Origin: Maritalea porphyrae
GTDB taxonomy: Bacteria; Pseudomonadota; Alphaproteobacteria; Rhizobiales; Devosiaceae
Assembly: GCF_030159895.1 (NCBI RefSeq)
Contig: NZ_BSNI01000002.1
Span: forward strand, 1-64,000
Direction of reading: 5' to 3'
Length of the DNA stretch: 64,000 bases
Position numbers and translations under genes: made by a program. The notes below the pieces were generated by a model. The model saw only the letters and a list, made by a program, of their open reading frames with translations. It was not told the DNA's origin and made no database searches. Below are positions 1 to 10,332 of the stretch, piece after piece; positions within the stretch are counted from its first letter, which is position 1; each line of letters starts with the position of its first letter.

Positions 1-774
1 GAAACACCAAACAAACAAACCAAATCATTCGCTCAGTGTTGCGGGTTATAAGGCTACCTAAACAACCTGTCAACACCCAAATTCTAATTAAAATCAACAA
101 ACTTCAACTAGAAAATCTTGAGAAAAACCAACGCTAAAAGCATCCATTTTTTCAAGCATCAACATTGATAAACCAACTAGATCAGTTTTTCAATGCCCAA
201 TTGAAAAATAATTCATATTCTTCAACTGGTTACCTTATTAAGGATTCTTTGGTTTCCCAAATTGTCCGCAATTAGGTCAGATGAGCATCAAAAGCCATTT
301 TGGCTCTAAATCTCACCTAAACCGAAAGTTAAATTTTCATTTATCTTTCAATCGGTTAGCGCCTTGTTGTCGTTGTCTTGCGACCCCGTTTCCCTCAGCG
401 CTGGGGGGTTATAGGGCTGGGCCATTTCAGAGTCAACAGCCGTTTTCAGAAAAATGTCAGTTTTTTGACATCCGCATTCACTGCGATGCACATCCCTCCT
501 TACGGGCATAGGTACGCCGGGCGGTCCGGCACTATCCAACTCAGGATTTTGGTAAAGCTTTGTGCGGTGTCTGACCAAGTTTCGCCCCAATTTAAACGCA
601 AACAAGCAAGCGCAATGGCATTAATTGTCCCCGCGGACGCTAAACGCATTACAATTGGGCGCATTGAACTCGTGGTGCAAGTCGTGCCATAACGTCGGTG
701 CTGCTCACATGGTCCAATGTTGGGCCGCCGAAAATGGTGTTGGCATCTAGCAATTCATAAGGTCGTATTGAGTT
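1..774. other. Non-coding stretch before the M23 peptidase gene
   Basis: No convincing gene. The first 280 bases are AT-rich and full of stops; the short overlapping frames between 280 and 690 have no ribosome binding site and no recognisable product. One small inverted repeat is visible at 454-471 (arms ATGTCA and TGACAT, 6-base spacer), of unknown role. The promoter of the peptidase gene should lie in the right-hand part. Confidence 0.6.
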
Positions 775-2712
775 TTGAACGCAGTAAAACGCAAACAAGA
801 TCGAGCACTATTAAAGTCGGCGGGTTTTCGGGACGCGGCTGCGCTTAGCATAAATGCTCTGCGCGCCAATGCACCCGAAAGCAAGGAAGTTTCACTCAAA
901 TGGCTAAGCGGGATTGTCTTAACTGGTGTGACCGGCGGTTTGCTTATGGCCGCAGTCTTATATGTATCGTTTGACGGCAAACGCACTTTCTCTACTCCAT
1001 ATGAGGCTCTCAGTATTGAGGCGCCCGCCGCAACGGCTGCTGTCCAGGTCTCAACAAAAACAGATCGCGTTCGCCCTACCGCTGCGACAAGATCGGACAA
1101 AGAGACAATAGAAGCTTCCATTCGCGAAACCGTGGATGGGGTCGCTAAAATTCGCAGGCAGCCATTTGAACGTATCCGCGCAACGCTTGCCACATCAGCG
1201 ACTTCATTGTCGCAAGACATACCAACTTACGACCCGGTCTCATTGCTAAGCCGGAATCAACCGGTCAGCTTGCCAAGCGACACCCGCACCATCAACACAG
1301 ACATTTATGGCGCAGAGGTTGACGGTGAAGTAACCGTTGTCCAAGCGGCATTGCCTTTAAACACACCGCCGCAACCAACGATCTCTGATCTGCGCGCCGC
1401 AGAATATGTGCGGGCAACGGTAGAAGGCGCATATACCGGATTTGATGGCGCGGCTTTGGCCTATGCGCCAACCGATGTGCAGAATATCAATCCACTTTCT
1501 ATTGTACGTGACGGCTTCACGTCTGTCGCTGAAAACATATCCATCGTGCCGCGCACCAATTTAGATGGTTCCAGTATTTCGCGCACCGAGCGGATATTGA
1601 CGGTACGTGAAACCGCACCACTTGCCGATGTTTTGCTCAAGAACGGTTTTACGCAAGCCATGGTGACCAGTATTGAAGGCGCTATCAAGAATGTGTTCCC
1701 TTCCACCACGCTAAATGCGGGGATCAAACTACGGATTTTGTTCGGTAGCGAAGTCGGTGCAAACACGCAACTGCCCTATCGCATGAGCGTATATACGAGC
1801 AAAGCGCAGCATATTGTTACTGTGGCCCGCACCGACAAAGGGCAGTACGTTCTTGGTTTGGCACCACCCGAAATTGAGTTTCCTGAAGAGGACAGCGAAG
1901 AGATTGATGTGGCAAACTTGCCCTCTCTATATCGCTCGATCTTTGAAACCGGACGCAAACACGACCTGCCCGATACCACTATTGAACGCATCATCGCCAT
2001 GTTCGCCTATGACCTAGATCTCACCAAGAAGATCAATGCAGGCGATTCGATTGAGCTTCTATTTGCGGAGCCTGACGCGCAAGGCCACAAAGAACTGCTC
2101 TATGTTGGCCTAAAGCTGGCCACGGCCGAACGGCATATGTATCGCCACCAGTCCGATGATGGCGTCGTCGACTATTACGACGAGAACGGCCAAACGGGTA
2201 AGAAGTTCTTGATGCGCCGCCCGCTGAAAGGTGGGGGCAAGTTGCGCTCAAACTATGGTTATCGCCGCCATCCAATCTTTAAGACCTATAAGCTACACAC
2301 CGGAGTCGACTTGTCAGCCCCAACAGGCACCCCAATTTATGCAGCGGGCGATGGCGTTGTAAAACGCGCGCAGTGGGTTTCAGGTTACGGCCGCTATGTT
2401 GAACTAACGCACGCCAACGGCTACCGCACCGCATATGCACACATGACCCGCATTGCATCGGGTATGCAGCCCGGCACTCGCGTACGCCAAGGACAAATTA
2501 TTGGCTATGTGGGCTCCACCGGATATTCAACCGGGCCACACCTGCACTATGAAATCAAGATCAATGGGAGAACCGTTGATCCGCTTAAAGTACGTCTGCC
2601 GCGCGACAAGGCGCTGCCAAATAAGTATCGCCGCAAGTTCGACCAAACCATCGCGCAAATCCAGGAACTTATGGACCGCGAGGCCAAGCCGATTAATGTT
2701 GCGCAGCGGTAG
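775..2712 (+). CDS. Membrane-anchored M23 family metallopeptidase (cell-wall endopeptidase)
   Basis: Zn-dependent LytM/M23 peptidase expected to cut peptidoglycan cross-links in the periplasm. One membrane segment at about residues 44-64 follows a short basic cytoplasmic tail, then a long linker region, then the catalytic domain at about 480-600. The zinc ligands are visible: H508 and D512 in HTGVD, and H589 and H591 in HLHYE. The start is TTG at 775, because an in-frame TGA lies at 769 and no ATG fits; an AAGG stretch near 759 could serve as Shine-Dalgarno. About 645 residues is usual for the rhizobial members with a long N-terminal region. All key residues are present, so it is probably active. 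The gene stands alone and converges with the CBS gene. Confidence 0.9.
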   Translation: MNAVKRKQDRALLKSAGFRDAAALSINALRANAPESKEVSLKWLSGIVLTGVTGGLLMAAVLYVSFDGKRTFSTPYEALSIEAPAATAAVQVSTKTDRVRPTAATRSDKETIEASIRETVDGVAKIRRQPFERIRATLATSATSLSQDIPTYDPVSLLSRNQPVSLPSDTRTINTDIYGAEVDGEVTVVQAALPLNTPPQPTISDLRAAEYVRATVEGAYTGFDGAALAYAPTDVQNINPLSIVRDGFTSVAENISIVPRTNLDGSSISRTERILTVRETAPLADVLLKNGFTQAMVTSIEGAIKNVFPSTTLNAGIKLRILFGSEVGANTQLPYRMSVYTSKAQHIVTVARTDKGQYVLGLAPPEIEFPEEDSEEIDVANLPSLYRSIFETGRKHDLPDTTIERIIAMFAYDLDLTKKINAGDSIELLFAEPDAQGHKELLYVGLKLATAERHMYRHQSDDGVVDYYDENGQTGKKFLMRRPLKGGGKLRSNYGYRRHPIFKTYKLHTGVDLSAPTGTPIYAAGDGVVKRAQWVSGYGRYVELTHANGYRTAYAHMTRIASGMQPGTRVRQGQIIGYVGSTGYSTGPHLHYEIKINGRTVDPLKVRLPRDKALPNKYRRKFDQTIAQIQELMDREAKPINVAQR

Positions 2713-2724
2713 CAAACCTACCGC
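2706..2724. terminator. Hairpin between convergent genes
   Basis: Perfect 7-bp stem (GCGGTAG, loop CAAAC, CTACCGC) that includes the stop codon of the peptidase gene and sits 16 bases from the end of the convergent CBS gene. There is no T-run on either side, so it is a weak or Rho-assisted terminator at best. Confidence 0.35.
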
Positions 2725-2739
2725 CACATACTTGGTTCT

Positions 2740-3168
2740 TTACGAGGCGATATAGTCGCGCATAGCGGCGGCTTCGCGTTCGGCTTGCTCAATCTTGCGT
2801 TTGACCAAATCACCGATTGAAACCAGACCAACAAGCTTTCCACCATCAACAACCGGCATATGGCGAATGCGCTTTTGGCTCATCACGCCCATCAACTCAT
2901 CAACGGTTGCATCCAAATCCGATGTAAACGGATCTGGCGTCATGCATTTGCCAATTGATCCCTCAAGTGCTGATGAACCCGATTCGCGCAAACGACGCAC
3001 AATGTCACGTTCAGATAGAATGCCGCACACTTCCCCAACATCGCCAAGAACAACCACAACACCAACATTGTGCTCGCCTAAGATATCTACTGCTTTGGAA
3101 ACCGAATCGGAGCGAACGACCGTGAGAACATTGCTGCCCTTCTCGTGAAGAATATCGCTAACTTTCAT
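2740..3168 (-). CDS. CBS-domain protein (tandem CBS pair)
   Basis: A stand-alone pair of CBS domains (about residues 8-60 and 75-130) with no attached enzyme. Such Bateman modules bind adenosyl nucleotides and regulate partners; the partner here is not known. Visible signatures are SERDIVRRL ending the first CBS motif and HMPVVDGGKLVGLVS in the second. The start is taken at the ATG at 3168 (MKVSDIL): the Shine-Dalgarno AAAGGAG lies 7 bases upstream, whereas the ATG six bases earlier is too close to it. This gives 142 residues, the usual length for this rhizobial family. Confidence 0.88.
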   Translation of the reverse strand: MKVSDILHEKGSNVLTVVRSDSVSKAVDILGEHNVGVVVVLGDVGEVCGILSERDIVRRLRESGSSALEGSIGKCMTPDPFTSDLDATVDELMGVMSQKRIRHMPVVDGGKLVGLVSIGDLVKRKIEQAEREAAAMRDYIAS

Positions 3169-3271
3169 TTGCATTTCTCCTTTCGACAATCCGAGTGTGC
3201 GCCAATAACAATTTCTGAGCAAGCGCGATTAGCACTTCATTTCACCGACTTTTGGCGAACGATGCGCAATT

Positions 3272-3607
3272 TTACTTATCGCTCCACACCGCCATTTCAT
3301 TGCCGCTGGGTTCTTTGAAGTGAAAGCGTCGCCCGCCGGGAAACGAAAAAATCGGCTTAACAATCTCCCCACCACCCGATTCGATTTGTGTCTGCGCTGC
3401 TTCCAAATCATCTGCCTTGAGCACCACCAAAGCATGAGGCAAAGCCTCGGGGGTTCCGTCCATGCCGCCATCAAGCCCAGCATTGTCGAACGAGAAATAT
3501 TGCGGCCCATAATCTGTAAAAGTCCACCCCAGCGCCTTGGCAAAAAAATGCTTGCTGCGCGCCAGGTCTTTTCCCGGCAATTCCACATAATCAATCTTCA
3601 ATATCAT
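3272..3607 (-). CDS. VOC (glyoxalase/bleomycin-resistance fold) protein
   Basis: About 111 residues with the vicinal oxygen chelate fold: the first beta-alpha-beta-beta-beta unit runs from KIDYVELP to about residue 50, and the second ends in FHFKEPSGNEMAVWSD. The family includes isomerases, dioxygenases and resistance proteins; the substrate cannot be told here. It is the second gene of a pair: the upstream DUF6157 gene stops 9 bases before this ATG. A TTG at 3616 is an alternative start, but it lies only 3 bases from the only Shine-Dalgarno-like AAAGGG, so the ATG at 3607 is preferred with moderate confidence. Confidence 0.85.
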   Translation of the reverse strand: MILKIDYVELPGKDLARSKHFFAKALGWTFTDYGPQYFSFDNAGLDGGMDGTPEALPHALVVLKADDLEAAQTQIESGGGEIVKPIFSFPGGRRFHFKEPSGNEMAVWSDK

Positions 3608-3616
3608 TTTGCTCAA

Positions 3617-4021
3617 CTACCCTTTTCGTTTCGACCGCATTCCCACAATTTGCTCTAGGGATTTGTCGGCCAGTAAATCTGCATATTGATCCGTTTCAAC
3701 AGCGATAAGCGCCATGCGCCCCATCGCGTCATAATGCACGCCCCATCCAAAGGTTTTCACCAAAGGCGAAGCGCGCATGCAGGGCTGCCCTTTTGAGAAA
3801 AAGGCCAGCATGGCTTCGTCACGCGCTTGCCCAAACAGTTCCCGCCGATCCGCAAATATGCCAAACAACAACTCATCGCTCGTGATGGTGTAGGGGGAAG
3901 CCGCCACCCGTCCATATTGCATTGCCGCCACAGTGCCTGAACGCTCTGGCACCGCTCCAACCAGTGCACCACTGTCCGGGGAAATCGCAATAAAGCTGTT
4001 TTGGTAATTCGTTGTGTGCAT
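3617..4021 (-). CDS. DUF6157 family protein
   Basis: Matches the uncharacterised DUF6157 family by its opening (MHTTNYQNSFIAI), the central YTITSDELLFGIFADR stretch and the GWGVHYDAMGRMALI segment near the C-terminus. Length 134 residues is typical. No function is known for the family and no catalytic motif is evident. The ATG at 4021 is chosen because GGAGGGG precedes it directly; an ATG four codons earlier overlaps that ribosome site. It is the first gene of a two-gene unit with the VOC protein, which suggests a shared role in handling a small molecule, but this is inference only. Confidence 0.82.
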   Translation of the reverse strand: MHTTNYQNSFIAISPDSGALVGAVPERSGTVAAMQYGRVAASPYTITSDELLFGIFADRRELFGQARDEAMLAFFSKGQPCMRASPLVKTFGWGVHYDAMGRMALIAVETDQYADLLADKSLEQIVGMRSKRKG

Positions 4022-5014
4022 GCTCCCCTCCACTTTTGTTCCTATTTTGTTCTAAATCCAATTTTCCGAGTCGTCAATCAAGAAACAGCTCTATCCGCAA
4101 CTCGGATCATGCCGATTGCGGGACAAAAAGGATGTGGGTGCGAGGCGCATATTGGCTCGACTGATATTTAAAAAAAGATGAGACAATAAACGCCTCGCAC
4201 AACTGAGTTTTTGACGCTAAACATCGGCCACCCCGGGGTGCTCACCCATTTATCCCCTTAGCCACATCATGATCCGTTGATCGAACATTGGAATATCTTT
4301 TTGAGCCGCCGTCGCGGTCTTGCGACAGCACTTTTTGGCGTTCGCGCCACGCAGGCTGGCCCAGCACCCCCGCCAATTGCTGCCCGACACAAATGGCGAG
4401 CAAGCGAGGGAAAAGGTGGACGAGGCAACTCGTTGCCAAGGACCCCGGCCAACTGCCAGCCTTTCGGCGCGAGAAGTTATGGCCGCCCCGCCGGAGGTGC
4501 AGGAAATGGAATAGCCCGGTTTTAGGGCGTCATTCCAAATCCGTTACGCGCCGTGAGTCAAAAAGACTTCCAGAACAGCTTCAACTTGCTGCCCGATGAT
4601 TTTACGCCTGCCCTCGGTGTCGGACTGGACGGCAAATGACAGCGATATGAATTGCGGCCAACCCATATCCCAGCCTCTTCTTTTGGTAGATGCGTGTTGG
4701 CGCTTCACGCAAAAGCGTTCGCCCAAAAACTCATCCACTGCCTCAACTGCCCGTCGGCAATCCACAAGACTTCAAAGAAGATGCAATGAGTATAGGCACA
4801 GCTTTTGAGAGCGGGGATAAGTATGTGGAATTTTTTCAGCGAATGGCAGCTATGTGGACTTTTGAGACATTCGCAAAAATGGTACCTTTGGCAAAATGAG
4901 CGGAAAGTGGACATTCACAACAGCTTGGGTTGTTGATTGAAAGTGGCTGTTGCGATGGCAACTCAGCTGGAAACGTAATCATAAACATTGTATATCTAAC
5001 GTGATGGCGAAATC
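4022..5014. other. Gene-free stretch at the left edge of the island
   Basis: About 1 kb with no supported gene. A patch at about 4240-4530 is GC-richer than its surroundings and open in several frames on both strands, but no frame resembles a known protein; it may be a decayed gene. It contains an inverted repeat GGCAAC/GTTGCC near 4424-4437. The part after 4880 is AT-rich and should hold the promoter of the large nuclease-STAND gene. No tRNA gene or clear attachment site was found. Confidence 0.5.
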
Positions 5015-8000
5015 TTGGAGAGTCGTAGTATTTCTGATTCGAGTCCACGAGCTACCGGACCAGCAGGCCCACAATTTGAAGCAAAAGTTGGTACTCATTA
5101 CGCGTTAGCGTTGCTTGCCAAAACAGAGCCGTTTGGGCTGCCGGGTGCAATTGTTGATCGAATTGAGTTTCAACGTGGCGGTCAGGACCATCCGCTCGAC
5201 GACGTGATTGTGCACTGCAAGACGTCTCATGGCGAAGACCGCTGTCTTGAAGTTCAGGTCAAACGATCAATGGCGTTCACCAAGGGCGACGACAACTTCG
5301 CGTCGGTCGTAGACGCAATTGTCAGAGCACGAAAGATCGAGCAGAATCGCCGCTTTGCGGTTGCCATTGAGCGCACCACGAGAGCGATTGACAATGGCGT
5401 GCAGGAAGCTTTAGAACTTGCGCAGCAGACGATCGATGCCGCTTCGTTCTTGAAGCTCCTTGAGGCGCCAGGGCGCGGCAATAAGGACATGCGCGCGTTC
5501 GTTGCTGCGTTCAGAGTTCACCTCGAAAAGAGCGGTGAGACCGGGGACGATACTCTCTACGAAATCCTTCGATCATTCTCAGTCCTGACGTTCGATTATG
5601 CCCGCCCGAACTCGATAGCCGAGCAGCATGATCGCTTTCGTGCAAGGCAGCTGACATCTGCCGACGGTGGCCCCGATCCCTATGACGGTCTGTTCGGGCT
5701 TGTCGTTCGGGCCGACGCCATGGGAGGCGAACTGAACCGAAGCGAGCTGGTCAGCAAGCTGAACGCTGTGGGTATCAGCATCGGCTCGGCGCCGGCGCTA
5801 GCGGCGGCGCGCCGCCATATCGAGGAACTCAGTCGCCATGCGCTGGATGATATCGGACTCACGGTGAATGAATGCCGGCTCGCGCGGGAAAAGCCTCGGC
5901 GGGAGTTAGAGGCGATGCTTCAAGCTGCAGAGACGCACGACGGCGTGGTTGAGGTTTCCGGGCCTAGCGGCGTTGGCAAATCCGGTCTGCTCAGAACTGT
6001 AATCGAGGGTCGCGGAGCAGTTTCTCGCATATTGGTGCTAGCTCCGGACCGGACCTTGCCTGGTGGCTGGCCCGCGATGCGCTCTCAGTTCAATATACAA
6101 GCGACGGCAGACGATTTTTTGAGCGATCTTGCCTGCGATGGCGGTGGTTACCTCTGTATTGATGGTCTTGATCGGTTTCTTGACAGCTCGCAACGAAAGA
6201 CTGTCCTCGACCTCTTACGTGCAGGATTGCGGTGTCAGGGACTGACGGTGCTGTTCACTGCACGGCCTGGATGGGAGGAAGAAGCCGCTACATGGATCGG
6301 CGAAGAGACTTTCGGGCAGTTGTCTCTTCGCGGACGACTGACGTTGGACGGGCTCGATGACGATGAGGCCGAAGCGCTCGCGACTGCATCTCCGCAGCTC
6401 GCCCATCTGCTAAAGCCGGACCATCCAGCGAAAGCGCTCGCCCGAAACCTGTTGAAGTTGCGGCTACTGGTCAGAACGCGACTCAATACTGCCGAAGCAA
6501 TCAGTGAGGCGGAACTCGCAAACGACTGGCTGGCCTCTGGTGCGGAGGCGAGTGCGCGTACGAGCGGCGAGACTCGTTCACGCAAGCGGGTGATTTACGC
6601 AGTGGGAAAGGGCCTTATCGAAGGCGCCGGTCTAGTCGATGTCGCGGGACAGGACGCGCAGGCTGTTGCGGGATTGATTGCGGACGGAGTGCTTGTCGAA
6701 ATCCAGTCGGACCGGGTTCGCTTCAGGCATGATCTGTTTACGGACTGGGCGGTCGCCTGCGTCCTATCGGATGATCCCGACGTGATGGACGGTCTGCCCT
6801 TTGACGCGCCGCCACCTTTCTGGATGACCCGTGGGTTTGAACTCGCGTGCCGGATGCTTGCTGAAAGCGGTTCAGACGAGGCTTGGCCACAACTGCTCGC
6901 GCGACTGGAGGGGGAAGGCGTCGCCCTGGGATGGGCGAGCCTTGCATTGTTGGCGCTAATCCGATCGGAGCGCGCAGACACTCTGTTCGATCGACACGAT
7001 GCGCATCTTCTGGCGGATAAGGGGCGCCGGGCGGCTCAACTCGTCAGGCGTTTCATCGCATCGCATACCCAGTACGCAGCGCCCCTTTTTCGTGAAGTCT
7101 TGCCAGACGGAGCTGAATTTCCGGAAGGCATCACGATTCCAAAGGGACCGGAGTGGATGCCTCTCATCTTGTGGTGTCTGCGGCGCTTCGACCGTTTGAA
7201 GCCAGATGCTTTGTCCGCAGTCGTTGACCTTTTCCAAAACTGGCTGGTTCTTGCAGCGTTTGGCGAAAAGACCGTGACGCCAGTCTTGCTGGATCGCCTT
7301 GCTGACATTCTGGTCGCGGACATCGAGCACAGAGACCGCCCGCTGCCTCGGTATGGAGATCCCCTCCCGGAGATAAGCTATGCGGTCACTGGCGACGCTC
7401 TTGAAACAGCTCGACTACAACTTGCGCTCTGGGCGCCGTTCTCGCCAGACGCCGCAGTTCGCTATTTGAACGCTGTCAAAAATTCGAAGCGCCCGGAAGC
7501 AGCGATGAGCCAGATTCTCGAATTTCCCGGGCGGTTGGCGGGTGCAGCACCTGCCGAATTTGCGGATGCCCTCCTGCGCGCAACCGAAGACGACGAAGAT
7601 GAAGACGAACATCATTGGAGGCCAAGGCGTCGCCGCTCTTTTGCATTGTCGCGCGTCGACAGTCCGTTTGTACTCGGCCGATGCGGCATGAGCGTATTCA
7701 CAGAAATTTTTCAGGCGGCGCCCGCCACAGGTACGTCCTTCATTAGAGAGCTGACAGTGCGCGCGTGCGCTCCTGAGGATGATGATCCCCATTTCTCTTT
7801 AGAGTTTATGGGCAAGACACGTAGGATTGCGGCGTCTTTCAGCTATGGCTGGTCGCGTGGACGCACACCATCAGCAATGCTGTCCAAGGCATTCTTGGCG
7901 CTAGAACATTGGGCGCATCGCAGACTTGACGACGGCGAGACGCTTGAACTGGTGATTGGCGAAGTGATCGGTGAGGGACCGATCCTCGGTGCGCTATGGC

Positions 8001-10141
8001 TCGTTGTTGTCGACCTCGTCTTGTCTCATTCATCGCTAGACGGAAAAATCCTGCGAGATCTTCTCGCGTCGCCGGAAACATTAGCGTTGGACGCTGGCCG
8101 AGCCAACATCGACCGGGTTGATTCTATGGGAGGGGGGCTGCTCGGCAGCGCCTGGCGGTCGGCCCCAGCATCCGACCGATCTGTCGAAGAAGATCTGGCG
8201 AACCGTGTGTCAAGAAGCCTTGCGCTGCACGACGTCATTCCTCAGCTCGTCTTCAGAAATTCTGAGCAAGAGCTTGCCGTGCTGCAGGAGCGGCTCGATG
8301 TGGCCGTGAGGCGGCTTGGACCGTGGATGCAGGACGCTGTCGAATGGAGTTCGCCTGAATTCATGGCGTCCCATGCGCTCCGCCTCTTGTCACGGGGCAG
8401 TTACAAGCGGGTCAAGGAGAGGGACGCGGCGGGCGAGGAACGCGAAGGATGGGTCTACGAATGGCCCCCTGGACAGAAGAAGTGGCTGGAACAAGGGGCA
8501 GCGAAAGCGAGTGCGGAGCAGTCAGCGTTCACCCGTTCTCTGGCGGTTCGCATGGCGATGGATGACGAGACGAAGTCCGTCAGCGTCAGCGTTGCTGACG
8601 CGGAAACGATCCTGGAAGAGACGATTACAACCGTGCCGGGCGAGAACCGCGACGCTTCGCATGACCCAGACGACCCTTGGCTTGCGCGCATTGCGGCAGC
8701 AGCATTCGTCGCCCGCTTTGGCGCGCCCGAAGACGTTGCGCGACGGCGACGTGAACTTGCATCGACCTTCGACCAGGCTCTGCACACCGAGGATCCATCG
8801 AGAGCATGGCCGCGAGACGATATCATGTACGATGAGAGGTCGCTGGCGATCGCTGGGTGTCTCTATCTCGCAGCCGCTACCGGTGATGAGGCAGATACAG
8901 ATCGCCTCTTGCAGTCCGTTGGTGAGTTCGTTGCGAGCGCAGCGCCTGTCTTCCTGAGACACCAATCTGCTGTCGGTAAGATTGAAGAGAAAGCCCGGAT
9001 CTCGATTTGTCGTTTAGCCCTCTTAGCCTGCTGGGTTCCCCGTCGCGCAAACTATGAGGAGGACGAGTCCGCATATGAGACGCGACGCGCAGATCTGAAG
9101 TTGCGTCTTTCCTCCGCGATCGAGGCAGAGCGGCTATGGCGGGGGGGTGGTGCAGAGCCTGACTGGCCTACCCCGCCGTCGCGACGACCGAGGCGTGCAA
9201 AAAGGACTTTGACGATCGGCGGTAGGAGCAGTGCCAAGAAGCCTGCTCCACGCGAACCGCAATGGCCTGACTACTACTTCGACGAAAAAGCCGGAACGGC
9301 GTGGCTTCGCACGCTCGAACATCTCGGCCCAAATGCTGGAACGATGTCGCAAGCGCTTATGCGCGCCAATCGGGACTGGCTCATAGAGACGAACGGGCCA
9401 GGCGAGGATGGCGAAGACGATAGCGATATCGAGCGCGTTTGGACGCGAGGCCTGATGGACTATGCAGCGGCGCATGCCCGCGACTGGGAAGACGATACAC
9501 GCCAAGCGTTGGTATTCGACATTGTAACAGCTTTCTCCGATGAAGCGTTCATCGACGCTGCCGCGGCACTCATCGTGCAAAGCGATCTTCGTCTGATCGA
9601 AGGTGATGCGGAAGATCGAGCCTATCTGTTGTCGGTACGCGAGGCTCTTTGGCCGCGTCTCAAGCAAACACGTCACTGGCGCAGTCATTTGTGGTCGACA
9701 AGCGACGGCATGGAAATCCATCTCAAGGAGCTCATCAGCGCCTTTTTCATGCGGGTGAGCTATGGGTTTGGTGAGGGCCAAGCTTACACGAAGGGTTTGG
9801 CTGATCCCGAATTGACGCCCTTCATCCCGCTGTTGCTTGAGATCACTGGGGAAGCGCCATCATGCCCTACGATCGCATACTTGTTTTTAAATATTCTCGA
9901 ATGCCTGGAGCCAATCACCGCAGAAGTTCCGCTCGCGGCCGCTGCAGAGCGATGGGCCAAGGAAGCGAATAATCGCTTTTGGAACGAACTCGGCATTGGG
10001 CGGCGCGTGCTTTCGATCGGGAGAAAAGCTGCACAGCTATCCAACTATCCTGCTTGGAATGCTGTCTGCGAAGTCCTCTTGAACGCCGGAGTAACAGTAG
10101 ATACGGACTTCTTGATACGCGTCAAAAACCAAACTACTTAA
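5015..10141 (+). CDS. Giant nuclease-STAND NTPase A, candidate anti-phage protein
   Basis: 1708 residues. (1) An N-terminal PD-(D/E)XK-like nuclease at about 15-145: GPQFEAKVG helix with E22, D62/D63 in LDDVIV, then LEVQVKRS giving a QxK variant (Q81, K83). (2) A P-loop STAND ATPase: Walker A GPSGVGKS at 316-323, Walker B YLCIDGLD with D383, and a winged-helix-like end around 566-580 (VRFRHDLFTDWA). (3) About 1100 residues of helical repeats, the usual sensor part, with an acidic run near 855 and an arginine-rich run near 1390. This order resembles Avs (AVAST) proteins, which bind phage proteins and then degrade DNA. The start is TTG at 5015, since a TAA at 4997 closes the frame; it lacks a good Shine-Dalgarno. 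Target and exact family are not known. Confidence 0.85.
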   Translation: MESRSISDSSPRATGPAGPQFEAKVGTHYALALLAKTEPFGLPGAIVDRIEFQRGGQDHPLDDVIVHCKTSHGEDRCLEVQVKRSMAFTKGDDNFASVVDAIVRARKIEQNRRFAVAIERTTRAIDNGVQEALELAQQTIDAASFLKLLEAPGRGNKDMRAFVAAFRVHLEKSGETGDDTLYEILRSFSVLTFDYARPNSIAEQHDRFRARQLTSADGGPDPYDGLFGLVVRADAMGGELNRSELVSKLNAVGISIGSAPALAAARRHIEELSRHALDDIGLTVNECRLAREKPRRELEAMLQAAETHDGVVEVSGPSGVGKSGLLRTVIEGRGAVSRILVLAPDRTLPGGWPAMRSQFNIQATADDFLSDLACDGGGYLCIDGLDRFLDSSQRKTVLDLLRAGLRCQGLTVLFTARPGWEEEAATWIGEETFGQLSLRGRLTLDGLDDDEAEALATASPQLAHLLKPDHPAKALARNLLKLRLLVRTRLNTAEAISEAELANDWLASGAEASARTSGETRSRKRVIYAVGKGLIEGAGLVDVAGQDAQAVAGLIADGVLVEIQSDRVRFRHDLFTDWAVACVLSDDPDVMDGLPFDAPPPFWMTRGFELACRMLAESGSDEAWPQLLARLEGEGVALGWASLALLALIRSERADTLFDRHDAHLLADKGRRAAQLVRRFIASHTQYAAPLFREVLPDGAEFPEGITIPKGPEWMPLILWCLRRFDRLKPDALSAVVDLFQNWLVLAAFGEKTVTPVLLDRLADILVADIEHRDRPLPRYGDPLPEISYAVTGDALETARLQLALWAPFSPDAAVRYLNAVKNSKRPEAAMSQILEFPGRLAGAAPAEFADALLRATEDDEDEDEHHWRPRRRRSFALSRVDSPFVLGRCGMSVFTEIFQAAPATGTSFIRELTVRACAPEDDDPHFSLEFMGKTRRIAASFSYGWSRGRTPSAMLSKAFLALEHWAHRRLDDGETLELVIGEVIGEGPILGALWLVVVDLVLSHSSLDGKILRDLLASPETLALDAGRANIDRVDSMGGGLLGSAWRSAPASDRSVEEDLANRVSRSLALHDVIPQLVFRNSEQELAVLQERLDVAVRRLGPWMQDAVEWSSPEFMASHALRLLSRGSYKRVKERDAAGEEREGWVYEWPPGQKKWLEQGAAKASAEQSAFTRSLAVRMAMDDETKSVSVSVADAETILEETITTVPGENRDASHDPDDPWLARIAAAAFVARFGAPEDVARRRRELASTFDQALHTEDPSRAWPRDDIMYDERSLAIAGCLYLAAATGDEADTDRLLQSVGEFVASAAPVFLRHQSAVGKIEEKARISICRLALLACWVPRRANYEEDESAYETRRADLKLRLSSAIEAERLWRGGGAEPDWPTPPSRRPRRAKRTLTIGGRSSAKKPAPREPQWPDYYFDEKAGTAWLRTLEHLGPNAGTMSQALMRANRDWLIETNGPGEDGEDDSDIERVWTRGLMDYAAAHARDWEDDTRQALVFDIVTAFSDEAFIDAAAALIVQSDLRLIEGDAEDRAYLLSVREALWPRLKQTRHWRSHLWSTSDGMEIHLKELISAFFMRVSYGFGEGQAYTKGLADPELTPFIPLLLEITGEAPSCPTIAYLFLNILECLEPITAEVPLAAAAERWAKEANNRFWNELGIGRRVLSIGRKAAQLSNYPAWNAVCEVLLNAGVTVDTDFLIRVKNQTT

Positions 10142-10332
10142 TGTGCACTGTTGGGATTTTGTTCTAAACGCAGCAATAAGAACCCAGAGCAAACACATTT
10201 GAATAGTAGCACGGTGTTTTACACTCATCGGTTTTGAACGCTGCGTGGCGGTTAATCTCCGCTATTCTCTGACGCGGCCTGTCTGCAGGACAAAGACGAC
10301 ACAGCCAGCAGTCAAATACAAAATTAGGTAGT

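Noticed and set aside
8316-8957. Long 213-codon frame inside the first giant gene, same strand
   Set aside because: It runs in another frame of a gene whose own frame has clear nuclease and ATPase motifs; its sequence is arginine/serine-rich and has no family resemblance, as expected for a shadow of a GC-rich gene.
9134-9781. 215-codon frame antisense to the first giant gene
   Set aside because: No ribosome site, no recognisable domain, and it lies entirely over the conserved frame.
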